Source: CBDCMJ01 sp965218875 (lineage in GTDB: Bacteria; Chloroflexota; Dehalococcoidia; Lucifugimonadales; UBA3495). Taken from it: a stretch of DNA of 64,000 nucleotides. Both the position numbers and the translations under genes were made by a program. Each line of letters opens with the position of its first letter. The stretch's first letter is position 1. Below the pieces are notes generated by a model. The model did no database searches. It was given only the letters and a program-made list of their open reading frames with translations, and had not been told where the DNA came from. The stretch covers positions 1,302,001-1,366,000 of the forward strand of contig OZ244707.1 in NCBI GenBank assembly GCA_965218875.1, given 5' to 3'. Positions 50,770-59,558 of the stretch are shown here, one piece after another.

Positions 50770-51497
50770 ACCTGACGGCAAGTCCCGTAGTGTTCAGCCT
50801 CGCCGCCCTGCCGCTGATCGCCGCCTTGGGCGTGGGTATGTTCCTGTCATCGGGGGAAGACCCCGACGCGGCCCGGTACGCCGGGACCTTGGCCTTTGCC
50901 TACCTGCTGGGCTCCATCCCCTGGGGCTATATCCTGATGCGGTTTAGGAGCGGGCAGGACATCAGGGAGTACGGGAGCGGCCGGGTGGGCATGTCCAACG
51001 TCCTGCGCACCGGCGGCGGCAAGATAGCCGCGGTGGTCTTGGCGCTGGACACCGGCAAGGGAGCCCTCGCGGTGGCATTGGCCCACGAAGCGCTCGGCTC
51101 AGCCGGGGCCGAGGTGGCCGCCGGCCTTCTGGTGCTGGTGGGTCACAACTGGCCGGTGTTCCTGCGGTTTCGCGGGGGGAGGGGAGTCCTCACCGGCCTG
51201 GGGGGGCTGGCGGTCATGGCGCCCATCGCCGCCGGCATCGCGGCTTTCTCGTTCGTCCCCATTGCGCTCCTGAGCCGGTACCTATCGCTGGGGTCGATGC
51301 TGGGAGTGGTGGCCGGGTTTGCCGCCATGCTGGCCCTTGGCCTGGCCGGGGTCTATTCCATCACCTACGTCATCTACGGATCCGTAGGCTGTTGCATGAT
51401 TCTCTGGCAGCACCGGGACAATATACAGCGCATCCGCCAAGGGAACGAGCGTCGTCTGGGGCAGCCGGCTCGCCGGACCACCGCACCCTTGGGGTAG
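50766..51497 (+). CDS. plsY: Acyl-phosphate:glycerol-3-phosphate acyltransferase PlsY
   Basis: A 243-residue integral membrane acyltransferase that starts phospholipid synthesis. Three PlsY motifs are visible: LLGSIPWGYIL, YGSGRVGMSNVLRTGG (variant of GSGNxGxTN) and GHNWPVFLRFRGGRGV. Several hydrophobic helices separate them. It has an extra N-terminal span compared with short PlsY proteins. The ATG overlaps the stop of der, and gpsA follows, so glycerol phosphate production and use are linked. Confidence 0.9.
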   Translation: MNLTASPVVFSLAALPLIAALGVGMFLSSGEDPDAARYAGTLAFAYLLGSIPWGYILMRFRSGQDIREYGSGRVGMSNVLRTGGGKIAAVVLALDTGKGALAVALAHEALGSAGAEVAAGLLVLVGHNWPVFLRFRGGRGVLTGLGGLAVMAPIAAGIAAFSFVPIALLSRYLSLGSMLGVVAGFAAMLALGLAGVYSITYVIYGSVGCCMILWQHRDNIQRIRQGNERRLGQPARRTTAPLG

Positions 51498-51563
51498 ACG
51501 GCAGGGCGTCGCTACGGCAGCCGCCGGTACGGGCCCAGTCATACAGGGGACATATATCTTACT

Positions 51564-52568
51564 TTGAACCCAACGGTGGTAACAGTAGGCGCCACCACCT
51601 GGGGCACCACCCTGGCGATTGTCCTGGCCCGCGAGGGAGTCCCGGTCCGGCTCTTGGCCCGCACCCCGGAGGAGGCCGCCGAGCTTGACTTTTCCCGCCG
51701 GAATGCCAGGTTCCTGCCCGACTCCTACTTCCCCGGCTCGTTGAGGGTCACCGCGGACGCCCCGGAGGCGCTGGCTTCGGCGGGGTTGGTGATCATCGCC
51801 GTGCCATCCGGCCAACTCCGGTCCAATATCCGCAGAATTCGGGATGACATTGCCCCGGACGCCATCATCCTGAGTGCGGCCAAGGGTCTGGAGCTTCCCC
51901 TGGGCGCGAGGATGAGCCAGGTGTTGGAGCAAGAATTGCCCCCCCACCTCAGTTCCGGCGTGTGCGTTCTGTCCGGTCCCAACCTCGCCCACGAGGTGGT
52001 CCGGGGCAAGCCGTCGTCAACCGTGATCGCGGGCGCCGACGTGGCCAAAGCCGAGGCCGCCCAGGCCGCCCTAATGTCCGGCTCTTTCCGGGTGTACACC
52101 AGCGACGACGTCGTAGGCGTGGAACTGGGCGGAGCTCTGAAGAATATCATCGCCCTGGGGGCCGGGATGGCCGACGGGATGGACGCGGGGAACAACGCCA
52201 AGTCGGCTTTTGTCACTCGGGGGCTGGCCGAGATCACCCGTCTGGGAATTGCCTCGGGGGCCCACCCCCTGACCTTTTCCGGTCTGGCCGGTCTGGGCGA
52301 CTTGATGGCTACTTGCAACAGCCCCCTGAGCCGCAACCGCTACGTGGGGGTGCAACTGGCCCAGGGGCGGACCTGGCCGGAAATCAGGCAGTCCATGGAC
52401 AACGTGGCCGAGGGCGTAAATGCCACCCAGGCGGCCCTGCAAATCGCCGCCCGACTGGGGGTTGAGATGCCCATAACCCAGATCACCCACCAAGTGCTGT
52501 TCGACGGGCTTTCACCCCAGGAAGCCGGCGTCCAACTCATGGGGCGGCCCGGACGCTCGGAGCGGTAG
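51564..52568 (+). CDS. gpsA: Glycerol-3-phosphate dehydrogenase [NAD(P)+]
   Basis: A 334-residue enzyme that reduces dihydroxyacetone phosphate to glycerol-3-phosphate, the PlsY substrate. The Rossmann loop reads VGATTWGTTLAIVLAREG (usual GAGSWGTA). Further marks are VIIAVPSGQLRSNI, ILSAAKGLEL, CVLSGPNLAHEVVRGKPS, catalytic-Lys region VELGGALKNIIALGAGMADGMDAGNNAKSAFVTRGL and FSGLAGLGDLMATC with SRNR. The start is TTG at 51564 without a clear ribosome site. It lies 66 bases after plsY. Confidence 0.95.
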   Translation: MNPTVVTVGATTWGTTLAIVLAREGVPVRLLARTPEEAAELDFSRRNARFLPDSYFPGSLRVTADAPEALASAGLVIIAVPSGQLRSNIRRIRDDIAPDAIILSAAKGLELPLGARMSQVLEQELPPHLSSGVCVLSGPNLAHEVVRGKPSSTVIAGADVAKAEAAQAALMSGSFRVYTSDDVVGVELGGALKNIIALGAGMADGMDAGNNAKSAFVTRGLAEITRLGIASGAHPLTFSGLAGLGDLMATCNSPLSRNRYVGVQLAQGRTWPEIRQSMDNVAEGVNATQAALQIAARLGVEMPITQITHQVLFDGLSPQEAGVQLMGRPGRSER

Positions 52569-52583
52569 GCACGTAATCACCCG

Positions 52584-53006
52584 CTAGCGCAGCTCTCCAC
52601 AGCCCAGCCCGGGGACGAGCTCCAGCAGCCAGCGCGCTGCTACCCGGCGGTGGCAGGGACTGTCTCCCCGTTCGAAGCAAAGCAGGGTAACGTCGCCGCC
52701 CGTCTCCAAGCCGGCAACCCATTCCTGGAATGCCTCGCTCTGCCGGTAAGCGGCGGTCACCGCGGAGCGGTACTCCTCGGAAAGCTTCTGAAAGTCCAGA
52801 GCTCCGGCACGGTAGTCCCGCAGCAGCTCCTTGGGCGGGTACAAGAAGGGAGCGGTCTCCCACTGGGTGCGCCGTCCCCGGGGATGGGCGCGAGACACGC
52901 GATAGAGTTGACCTTGCCAGTGGCCTGGGTCGTAATAGCTGGCGGTGTGCAGCACGGCGGACCGTCCCTTATCCCAGCGTGGGCCCGTCGGCCCGTTCTT
53001 CATCAT
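52584..53006 (-). CDS. DUF488 family protein
   Basis: A 140-residue protein. LLCFERGDSPCHRRVAARWLLEL near the C-terminus is the DUF488 signature (LLC-E-CHR), a rhodanese-like fold often called a possible nuclease or repair factor without proof. The N-terminal part is LHTASYYDPGHWQGQLYRVSRAHPRG. It overlaps the end of the upstream flippase-like gene by 38 bases on the same strand, so translation is probably coupled. The function is unknown. Confidence 0.85.
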   Translation of the reverse strand: MMKNGPTGPRWDKGRSAVLHTASYYDPGHWQGQLYRVSRAHPRGRRTQWETAPFLYPPKELLRDYRAGALDFQKLSEEYRSAVTAAYRQSEAFQEWVAGLETGGDVTLLCFERGDSPCHRRVAARWLLELVPGLGCGELR

Positions 53007-54045
53007 TCAACGGCAGCGTTGCCGGAGCGGCCCGGTTGGTGCGGTGGAAGACCTGACGCCACACGAACAGCAACGCGCCCACGACCACGATACTCAGATA
53101 CGTGATAGCCCGGTCCACCACGACCAAGGCGACGGCGAAGTTGGCCGTCAGGGTGGACAGGCGCACCGCCAGACCGGCCACTCCCGATTCCACGGCGCCC
53201 AGTCCCCCCGGCGTGGGGACCAGGGTCAAGAGGGAATTGGCCATGCTCAAGAAGACCACCACCGGAATCCCCAGCTCCAAGTCCAGGGCCAGCACTACCA
53301 GGTATAGCCGGGCCACTTCGGCCGCCCAGGCCAGAACTCCCAGAGCGGTCACCAAAGGCAGGCGGCGAAAGCTGTCCCGCGTCCCCTCCTGGAACCTGAC
53401 GTAGCGCTCCGCCAGCCACGATGGGAGCTTCCGGGACAGCCACCGCCTGGCCCAAGACATCGTGCCCAGGGCCGCCGCCAGCAGCAGCGCCAGGACGGCG
53501 GCGACGGCCACGACCACCTGCGCCGCCTGTCCTTCGGTCCGGATGAGAAAAGGCACGGACGCCGCCAGGACCAGCACGACCAGGAGGGTGTCCAGGGTCC
53601 GCTCCGCCAGGATGGTGCCCATGGTGCGGGAGAAGGAAGCGTTTCGCTCCTCGCGATGGAGGTATGCCCGGTACGCGTCCCCCAGGCGCAGCCATCCCAC
53701 CGTGTTGGCAAACCATCCCAGGAGCACCAATTGGCTGCAGTAACCTAGCCCCGGCCCCGCACCGGTGGGCGTACCCTGCCGGGCGTCTTCGGCGTTTTGG
53801 AGCAGTATGCGCCACCTGGCCCCGCGAAAGATGAAGGTGGTGTAATGCACCGCGAAGGCGGAGACCAGAAGCCAGGGGTTGGCTTCTTTCACCTTGTTCC
53901 AGGTGGCTTCCAGGTCCAGGTCGAAACGGGTAACCAGGAACACCAGGAAGGCAATCGCCAAGGCCAGAGAGACCAGGGTGGGGAGGGAAACGGCCCGGCG
54001 TCGGATGCCGGTGGAGCCGCCGAGTTGGCGGCCGGTTCGAAACAC
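52969..54045 (-). CDS. Lysylphosphatidylglycerol-synthase-type membrane protein (flippase-like)
   Basis: A 358-residue membrane protein of the UPF0104/AglD-MprF flippase-like domain family. About seven to eight hydrophobic helices are seen (LVSLALAIAFLVFLVTRF, LLVSAFAVHYTTFIF, LVVLVLAASVPFLI, VVVAVAAVLALLLAAAL). The conserved signature is GWFANTVGWLRLGDAYRAYLH and TPGGLGAVESGVAGLAVRLSTL. Members flip lipid-linked molecules. There is no synthase domain here. It lies 40 bases after ispH. Confidence 0.85.
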   Translation of the reverse strand: MFRTGRQLGGSTGIRRRAVSLPTLVSLALAIAFLVFLVTRFDLDLEATWNKVKEANPWLLVSAFAVHYTTFIFRGARWRILLQNAEDARQGTPTGAGPGLGYCSQLVLLGWFANTVGWLRLGDAYRAYLHREERNASFSRTMGTILAERTLDTLLVVLVLAASVPFLIRTEGQAAQVVVAVAAVLALLLAAALGTMSWARRWLSRKLPSWLAERYVRFQEGTRDSFRRLPLVTALGVLAWAAEVARLYLVVLALDLELGIPVVVFLSMANSLLTLVPTPGGLGAVESGVAGLAVRLSTLTANFAVALVVVDRAITYLSIVVVGALLFVWRQVFHRTNRAAPATLPLNDEERADGPTLG

Positions 54046-54085
54046 TAGCCCTCTGGAGCACCTGCAAGGCAGGGGCGGGCCATGG

Positions 54086-54985
54086 TCAGCGCAACTCTCT
54101 GGGCAACGTGAAAGCCACGTCCTCCGCCACTCCGTCCAGCATGGTCACCTGTTCCGGGGCCAAGGCCTGGATCACGCTTTCCACGAGCACTTCGGGGGTG
54201 GAAGCGCCGGAGGTGATGCCCACCTTTTCCACCTCTCGAATCCAGGCGGGATCGATCTCCTCGGGGCCGTTTATCAGATAAGAGGGCACGCCCTGGGCTT
54301 CAGCAACTTCCCGCAGGCGATTGCAATTGGAGCTGTTCTCCGCGCCGATCACCAGCACCAACTCCACCATGGCGGCCATGTGCGTCACGGCCGTCTGACG
54401 ATTGGTGGTGGCGTAACAGATGTCGTTTCGGACCACCGCGTTATAGAACCGGTCCTGGATGGCGTCTATGGCCCGGGCGGTGTCGCGCACCGACAGGGTG
54501 GTCTGGGTGAGCACCGCCACTTCTTCACTGGGGTCCCACTCGGGAAGCTCGGAGTCCAACTGGTCCGAGATCAGGGTCATTTCCACCTGGCCCATGGTAC
54601 CCCGGACTTCCTGGTGGCCCCTGTGCCCCACCAGCAGCACCTTCTTTCCTTCACCATGGTACTTCCTGGCCTCGTTGTGCACCCGAGTGACCAGGGGACA
54701 CACCGCGTCGATGACTTTGAGGCCGCGTTCCTGGGCCTTGGCGAAGTCCTCGGGGGCGGAGCCGTGGGCGGAAAACACCACCGTGGAGCCGGGGGGGATC
54801 TCCTCTATGGTCTCGACGGTAATGGCCCCCTTGCGTTCGAGGTTGGCGACTACGTGAGGGTTGTGGACAATTTGATGCTTCACGTATATCGGAGCGCCGA
54901 ACTTGCGAAGGCAGATTTCAACGACCTCGATGGACCGCACCACGCCGGCGCAGAACCCCCGGGGAGAACTGAGAATTACTTCCAT
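54086..54985 (-). CDS. ispH: 4-hydroxy-3-methylbut-2-enyl diphosphate reductase
   Basis: A 299-residue [4Fe-4S] enzyme for the last MEP-pathway step, making IPP and DMAPP. Cluster cysteines are Cys12 (RGFCAGV), Cys96 (DAVCPLVTRVHNEA) and Cys190 (NDICYATTNRQ); Glu126 in GHRGHQEVRGT is the proton donor. TSGASTPEVLVE closes the fold. Length is normal. The other MEP genes are not in the window. The gap 54986-55113 shows nothing further. Confidence 0.96.
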   Translation of the reverse strand: MEVILSSPRGFCAGVVRSIEVVEICLRKFGAPIYVKHQIVHNPHVVANLERKGAITVETIEEIPPGSTVVFSAHGSAPEDFAKAQERGLKVIDAVCPLVTRVHNEARKYHGEGKKVLLVGHRGHQEVRGTMGQVEMTLISDQLDSELPEWDPSEEVAVLTQTTLSVRDTARAIDAIQDRFYNAVVRNDICYATTNRQTAVTHMAAMVELVLVIGAENSSNCNRLREVAEAQGVPSYLINGPEEIDPAWIREVEKVGITSGASTPEVLVESVIQALAPEQVTMLDGVAEDVAFTLPRELR

Positions 54986-55113
54986 TGTCGGCCCTCCATG
55001 CTCAGGCGTGACCTGTATCGTTGGCCGGAGTCATCCCGGCTCCAACCTTGGTTTCACTTCCGCTCTGGCGTTCATGCGCCCGGCCCGGGGGGACTCGTCC
55101 ATAAAGCCGGATA

Positions 55114-56295
55114 CTATGAACCCTCTTCCTCGATCAGGTGCAGGTACTTGTACCCGGACCCCGTGTTCAGCAGCACCACAGACTCGCCAGGGTCGATCAA
55201 CCCCTCGGCCGTCAGGCGTTCCAGTGCCACCAGGGTTGCCGCCCCCTCCGGACAGGCCAGGATTCCCTCGGCAGCGGCCAGCCGGTGCATAGCGAGGACC
55301 ATCTCAGGGTCCTCCACCGCCAGAGCGGCGCCCCCGGTCTCGCGGAGCGCCCTCAGGATGAGATAGTCCGCGAAGGGATGGGGCACTCTCAGGCCGTCAG
55401 CCAAGGTGCGAGCCCCGGCCCACGGCACCGAAGCTGCCGCCCCATCATGGTAAGCCTTGACGATGGGCTGGCAACCCATAGACTGCACCGCGATGAACCG
55501 GGGAAGAGGGTCTTCCACCCAGCCCAGTTCGCGCAGTTCCTGGAAACCCTTGTGCATGCCGATAATCCCGGTGCCGCCGCCGGTGGGATAAATTACCGTA
55601 TCGGGGAAACGCCAGCCCAGTTGCTGCGCAATCTCCAAGCCCATGGTCTTCTTGCCTTCGGCCCGGTACGGTTCCTTCAGGGTTGAGAGGTCGAACAGGT
55701 CTTGCTCCGAGGCCGCGGCAGCCGCTTGGCGCCCGGCGTCTCCTATGTGTCCGTCGACCAGGGTAAGCTCGGAGGCGGCCCACAGGCACTCCTTCCTGTT
55801 GGCTTCAGGGGCGTCCTGGGGCATGAAGGCCCTCAGGGTCGCTCCGCCCCGGGCGCAGTAGGCCGCCGCGGCTCCCGCGGCATTCCCGGCAGAGGGTATG
55901 ACGAATCCTCCGGCTCCTAGTTCCACGGACTTGGACACCGCCGCCGAGAGGCCCCGGGCCTTGAAGGTGCCGGTGGGGTTCAGGCCCTCCTCCTTGATGA
56001 ACAGACGCGGCAAGCCCAGGCTCTTGGCCAACTCGGAAGCTTCCAGTAGGGGAGTCCCGCCTTCGCCCAAGGAGACCACGTTATCCGGGTCTTCCACCGG
56101 CAGAAGCTCGGAGAAGCGCCACATGTCGCCGCGGCGGGCGGCCAGCGCGTCCCGGTCCACCTCGCGGCGCAGCCTGGGCAGGTCGTAGCGGGCGAACAGC
56201 ACCTTGCCGCAGCAAGCGCTGACGTTAGTCAAGCGGTCGCTGGGGTAGGCCTGCCCACACTGGGTGCACTCCAGGTGGCTCAGATAGCTGAACAC
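55114..56295 (-). CDS. thrC: Threonine synthase
   Basis: A 393-residue PLP enzyme turning O-phosphohomoserine into threonine. An N-terminal zinc-ribbon (Cys10, Cys13, Cys28, Cys29) precedes the fold-type II core. PLP Lys112 is in LNPTGTFKARGLSAAV, the phosphate loop region is YPTGGGTGIIGMHKGF, and the Ser/Thr-rich end has VVLLNTGSGYKYL. VSLGEGGTPLLEA is the family start. The substrate assignment rests on these; other lyases of the fold remain a small possibility. Confidence 0.93.
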   Translation of the reverse strand: MFSYLSHLECTQCGQAYPSDRLTNVSACCGKVLFARYDLPRLRREVDRDALAARRGDMWRFSELLPVEDPDNVVSLGEGGTPLLEASELAKSLGLPRLFIKEEGLNPTGTFKARGLSAAVSKSVELGAGGFVIPSAGNAAGAAAAYCARGGATLRAFMPQDAPEANRKECLWAASELTLVDGHIGDAGRQAAAAASEQDLFDLSTLKEPYRAEGKKTMGLEIAQQLGWRFPDTVIYPTGGGTGIIGMHKGFQELRELGWVEDPLPRFIAVQSMGCQPIVKAYHDGAAASVPWAGARTLADGLRVPHPFADYLILRALRETGGAALAVEDPEMVLAMHRLAAAEGILACPEGAATLVALERLTAEGLIDPGESVVLLNTGSGYKYLHLIEEEGS

Positions 56296-56509
56296 GGAAT
56301 CGCAAGCTCCCGGTTAGGAACGCCCCCGGCCTGGGTCCGCCGGCGCGGGCGGGACAATATCATACTCCACTTTGCCCTGCCATGTCGTTAACCATGGCCC
56401 GCCCAGGGGCCTTTTGATTTCGCCGTCACTACCAGCGCACTCCGCCGTGTCACACCGGACGCACTCCCCTGCGGGACCATGGTGATTCTGCTGGAGCGAC
56501 CCACCCCGT

Positions 56510-56640
56510 CATTCCGTGGGAGCGCAGCGACGAGGAATCTCAAGTGCTGCGCCCGAGTCCAGTTGGGGATGCCCGACCACGCCCCAGGGTAGGGCCTTAG
56601 ATTCCTCGGCCGGGCTGGGAATGGCAGGGAGAAGGCCTCT
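56510..56640. repeat. GTCATTCCG-type dispersed repeat
   Basis: CGTCATTCCGTGGGAGCGCA followed by GCGACGAGGAATCTCAAG, nearly the same as 20945-20985, and then TAGATTCCTCGGCCG with TGGGAATGGCAGG in the inverted sense near 56605-56635. The gap 56296-56742 holds no gene. Confidence 0.55.
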
Positions 56641-56742
56641 TAACGACATGTCGTTGGCTGCCTTCCCAGCCAGAATCGGATGGCCCCGCTCAGGGCGCCG
56701 GTGGTGGCGTTGGATTTTCCGCTTTTTCAAGGATGAGGCCTA

Positions 56743-56751
56743 TGCTATAAT
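56743..56751 (+). promoter_or_regulatory. Extended -10 promoter of prs with a ~240-base leader
   Basis: TGCTATAAT gives an extended -10 box; only a T-rich -35 is present (56723-56728). The leader 56760-56997 contains two perfect stems, GCCGGA-CAAAA-TCCGGC (about 56812-56828) and TCGAGGCT-GGG-AGCCTCGA (about 56893-56911), and no long reading frame of its own, so RNA-level control of prs is possible. Confidence 0.5.
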
Positions 56752-56997
56752 CCGCCTGCTACTCTCCAGTCGGGGAGATTCCTGCCCAGCTACCCCAGGG
56801 CTTTGCCGGACAAAATCCGGCAGATCGCACAACCGGCGGCTATCCCGCCCGCGGGCGCCGCGTGGCGGCCTTCAGTGCCGTAGCCATGTTCAATCGAGGC
56901 TGGGAGCCTCGACGCGGAAGACCGCCGGCATCCCGACGCACCAGGGAGCCATCACCAGGGCAATCCGCCTGTTCCCGGTGCAGCATGACGAGGGCCG

Positions 56998-57951
56998 ATG
57001 ATGAAGCCAGTGTTGGACGAGCTCAAGATTTTCACGGGGACCGCCCACCAGGACCTGGCGCAGTCCGTATGCGAGTACTTGGACATTCCTTTGGGCCAGG
57101 CCGAGGTTTTCAAATTTTCCAACGACAACACCTTCGTGCGGATTCAGGAGAACATCCGGGAGCGGGACGTTTTCGTCATCCAGCCCACCAGTTACCCGGT
57201 CAACGACAACCTGATGGAACTGCTCATCATGATCGACGCCTGCAAGAGGGCGTCGGCGGGCCGGATTACCGCCGTGGTGCCCTACTACGGCTACGGCCGC
57301 ACCGACAAGAAGGACCAGCCGCGGGTCCCCATCACCGCCCGTCTGGTGGCCGACCTTCTCTCCGCCGCTGGCGCCAACCGGATGCTCACCGTCGACCTGC
57401 ACGCAGGGCAGATCCAGGGCTTCTTCAACATGCCCGTGGACGAGTTGACCGCCCTTCCCATCCTTACCGACTACGTGGCAGACAAGGGAGTGGCCGACTG
57501 GGTGGTGGTGGCGGTTGACATCGGCATCACCAAGAAGGCCCGGGACGTGGCGGAGCGGTTGGGGGCCCCCCTGGCCATTATCGAGAAACGCCGGCTGGGC
57601 AACGACGGGCAGACGGAAGTGATGAACGTCATCGGCGACGTCCGCGGCAAGGTGGCCCTGACCTTCGACGACGAGATCGACACCGGCGGCACCATCGTCA
57701 ACTCGGCCAATATCCTGAAGGAACACGGCGTCAACGATGTCTACTGCTGCGTCACCCACCCCGTGATGTCCAAGAACGCGCCGCAGCTGATGGCGGGAAG
57801 CGTCTTCAACGAAGTGGTGGTCACCGACACTATTCCCATGCCGGCGGAGAAACGCAACGGTAAAATAACCGTGCTCTCGGTTGCGCCGCTGTTGGGCGAA
57901 GCGATTTATCGCATCCACCGAGGCCTGTCAATAGGGGAAATGTTCAACTGA
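56998..57951 (+). CDS. prs: Ribose-phosphate pyrophosphokinase
   Basis: A 317-residue PRPP synthetase (ribose-5-phosphate plus ATP). LKIFTGTAHQDLAQSVCEYL at the start (the usual GNANP-type loop is altered), FSNDNTFVRIQENIRERDVFVIQPTSYPVNDNLMELLI, PYYGYGRTDKKDQPRVPITARLVADLL and the PRPP loop LTFDDEIDTGGTIVNSANIL (normally DDxxDTxGT). YGYGRTDKKD replaces the common YARQDRK. It starts ATGATG behind GAGGGCC. It feeds the purine (purQ) and histidine pathways. Confidence 0.94.
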   Translation: MMKPVLDELKIFTGTAHQDLAQSVCEYLDIPLGQAEVFKFSNDNTFVRIQENIRERDVFVIQPTSYPVNDNLMELLIMIDACKRASAGRITAVVPYYGYGRTDKKDQPRVPITARLVADLLSAAGANRMLTVDLHAGQIQGFFNMPVDELTALPILTDYVADKGVADWVVVAVDIGITKKARDVAERLGAPLAIIEKRRLGNDGQTEVMNVIGDVRGKVALTFDDEIDTGGTIVNSANILKEHGVNDVYCCVTHPVMSKNAPQLMAGSVFNEVVVTDTIPMPAEKRNGKITVLSVAPLLGEAIYRIHRGLSIGEMFN

Positions 57952-57974
57952 GTCCGCGGGGGGCTTCTTTCGAA

Positions 57975-59150
57975 ATGTACGACTTACTCATCAGAGGCGG
58001 AACGGTGGTAGACCCTTCCCAGGGCCTCCACGGCCTGAACGACGTGGCGGTGGAGAACGGGAAAATTGCCCGCGTAGCCCCCGGCATACCGGCCCAGGAA
58101 GCGTCCCGAGTTGTCGAGGTGTCCGGCAAGGTGGTGGCGCCGGGGTTGATCGACATCCACACCCACGTCTACGACGGAGTAAACGGGAACGGCGTGAAAG
58201 CCGACGTGGGAGGAGTGCATTCGGGGGTGACCACCCTGGTGGACGCCGGAAGCTCCGGCTGCGACACCTTCGGCGGTTTTCCCAGGCACATAATCCCCAA
58301 CAACCAGACCGAGGTCATCTGCTTTTTGCACATTTGCCGCACCGGTCTGGCCACCACACCGGACATCTTCAGCCTGGACAGCATCGACCTGGACAAGACT
58401 ATCCAGGTCGTAGAAGACAACCGGGACGTGATTTCCGGCATCAAAGCGCGAATGGTGACCCCTGCCCTGGACATCATGGGCATGGAGATGCCCCGGCTGG
58501 CCAAGCGGGCGGCTACGGAGGCCGGGATCAAGCTCATGGTCCACATTGGCGACACCCAGAAACGGTACGACCCAAACGTCATCCGCGAGCTGCTTCCCAT
58601 TATGGAAGAGGGGGACATCGTCACCCACTTCTTTACCGCCAATCCCGGCGGGGTGCTGGACGCGGACGGCAAGCTGGTCCCGGAGGCCAAGGAAGCCAAC
58701 GACCGGGGGGTGTGGTTCGACACCGCCCATGGAAGGATGAACTTCAGCTTCGACATAGGCGAACGCATTCTGGACCAGGGGATGACGCCCCACTGCATCA
58801 GCACCGACCTCACAGTGCCCGGCCGGACTAACACGGTCCACAGCATGACCGAGATGCTGAGCCGCTTCCTGGCCATGGGGTTTACCTTGGACCAGGTGAT
58901 CACCATGTCCACTCTCAATCCGGCCAAGGCTATGGGGTTGGAGCACCGGCTGGGCACCCTGGAAGCGGGCCATCAGGCTGACGTTTCGGTACTGGAAGTC
59001 AGGGACGGGGAGTGGGTGGTCTACGACGTGTTCGGCGGTTCTCGCAAGATCGACAAGGCGGTAGTCCCGGTGTTGACGGTCAAACGCGGCGAGGTGTTCG
59101 ACGTGGGCTGGGGGCCGCGCCCCTGGGGCTGGGAGCCGGACCCGGCGTAG
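57975..59150 (+). CDS. Amidohydrolase/deacetylase-family metallohydrolase (dihydroorotase-like)
   Basis: A 391-residue TIM-barrel metallohydrolase. YDLLIRGGTVVDPSQGLHGLNDVAV is the N-terminal beta-sandwich, His62 and His64 in GLIDIHTHVYDG bind metal, GIKARMVTPALDI and MVHIGDTQKR carry further ligands, and HCISTDLTVPG supplies the Asp. NPAKAMGLEHRLGTLEAGHQADV closes the family pattern. It is annotated in related genomes as amidohydrolase/deacetylase; the substrate is unknown. It follows prs by 23 bases and precedes the protease-like gene by ten. Confidence 0.88.
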   Translation: MYDLLIRGGTVVDPSQGLHGLNDVAVENGKIARVAPGIPAQEASRVVEVSGKVVAPGLIDIHTHVYDGVNGNGVKADVGGVHSGVTTLVDAGSSGCDTFGGFPRHIIPNNQTEVICFLHICRTGLATTPDIFSLDSIDLDKTIQVVEDNRDVISGIKARMVTPALDIMGMEMPRLAKRAATEAGIKLMVHIGDTQKRYDPNVIRELLPIMEEGDIVTHFFTANPGGVLDADGKLVPEAKEANDRGVWFDTAHGRMNFSFDIGERILDQGMTPHCISTDLTVPGRTNTVHSMTEMLSRFLAMGFTLDQVITMSTLNPAKAMGLEHRLGTLEAGHQADVSVLEVRDGEWVVYDVFGGSRKIDKAVVPVLTVKRGEVFDVGWGPRPWGWEPDPA

Positions 59151-59160
59151 GGGTCGTGTT

Positions 59161-59517
59161 ATGGGAACGTTCAAGGTAGCGCTCGAAGTATCCGACCACT
59201 CCAGGCAACGCTACGTGTCTATCGACGCCCTCATAGACACCGGCGCCACTTACACCAATATTCCCGAAAGCGTTCTGGACAGTCTGGGAGTGGAGCGCAA
59301 GGAGGTCCGCCGTTTCAGACTAGCAGATGAACGGGTAGTCCAGTACTCCATAGGTGAGACGCTGCTACGGCTGGAAGGGCGAGAATTTACCGCGCCCGTG
59401 GTATTTGCGCCGGACGACACCGCGCCGCTGGTTGGGATGACGACTCTGGAGGTCTTCGGCCTGGGAGTGGACCCGGCGGAGGAACGACTGGTGCAGGTGG
59501 ACGCCCTGGGCAGGTAA
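59161..59517 (+). CDS. Retropepsin-like aspartic protease-fold protein
   Basis: A 118-residue single-domain protein of the clan AA retroviral-type aspartic protease group. IDALIDTGATYTNIPESVLDSLG gives the catalytic D-T-G-A motif, followed by the flap-like RRFRLADERVVQYSIGE, and LVGMTTLEVFGLGVDP matches the conserved alpha region after the second half. Retropepsin-like enzymes act as dimers. It is ten bases after the amidohydrolase on the same strand, so the two may be coregulated. The substrate is unknown. Confidence 0.82.
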   Translation: MGTFKVALEVSDHSRQRYVSIDALIDTGATYTNIPESVLDSLGVERKEVRRFRLADERVVQYSIGETLLRLEGREFTAPVVFAPDDTAPLVGMTTLEVFGLGVDPAEERLVQVDALGR

Positions 59518-59558
59518 CCAGGCCGGGGCACAGGCTCACCGGCGGCCTGATCGCCCCA

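Noticed and set aside
57984..59174. 396-codon minus-strand frame opposite the amidohydrolase gene
   Set aside because: His/Gly/Val-rich shadow of a well-supported plus-strand enzyme. The same applies to 26058-27332 opposite the NHL gene and 53003-54067 in another frame of the flippase-like gene.
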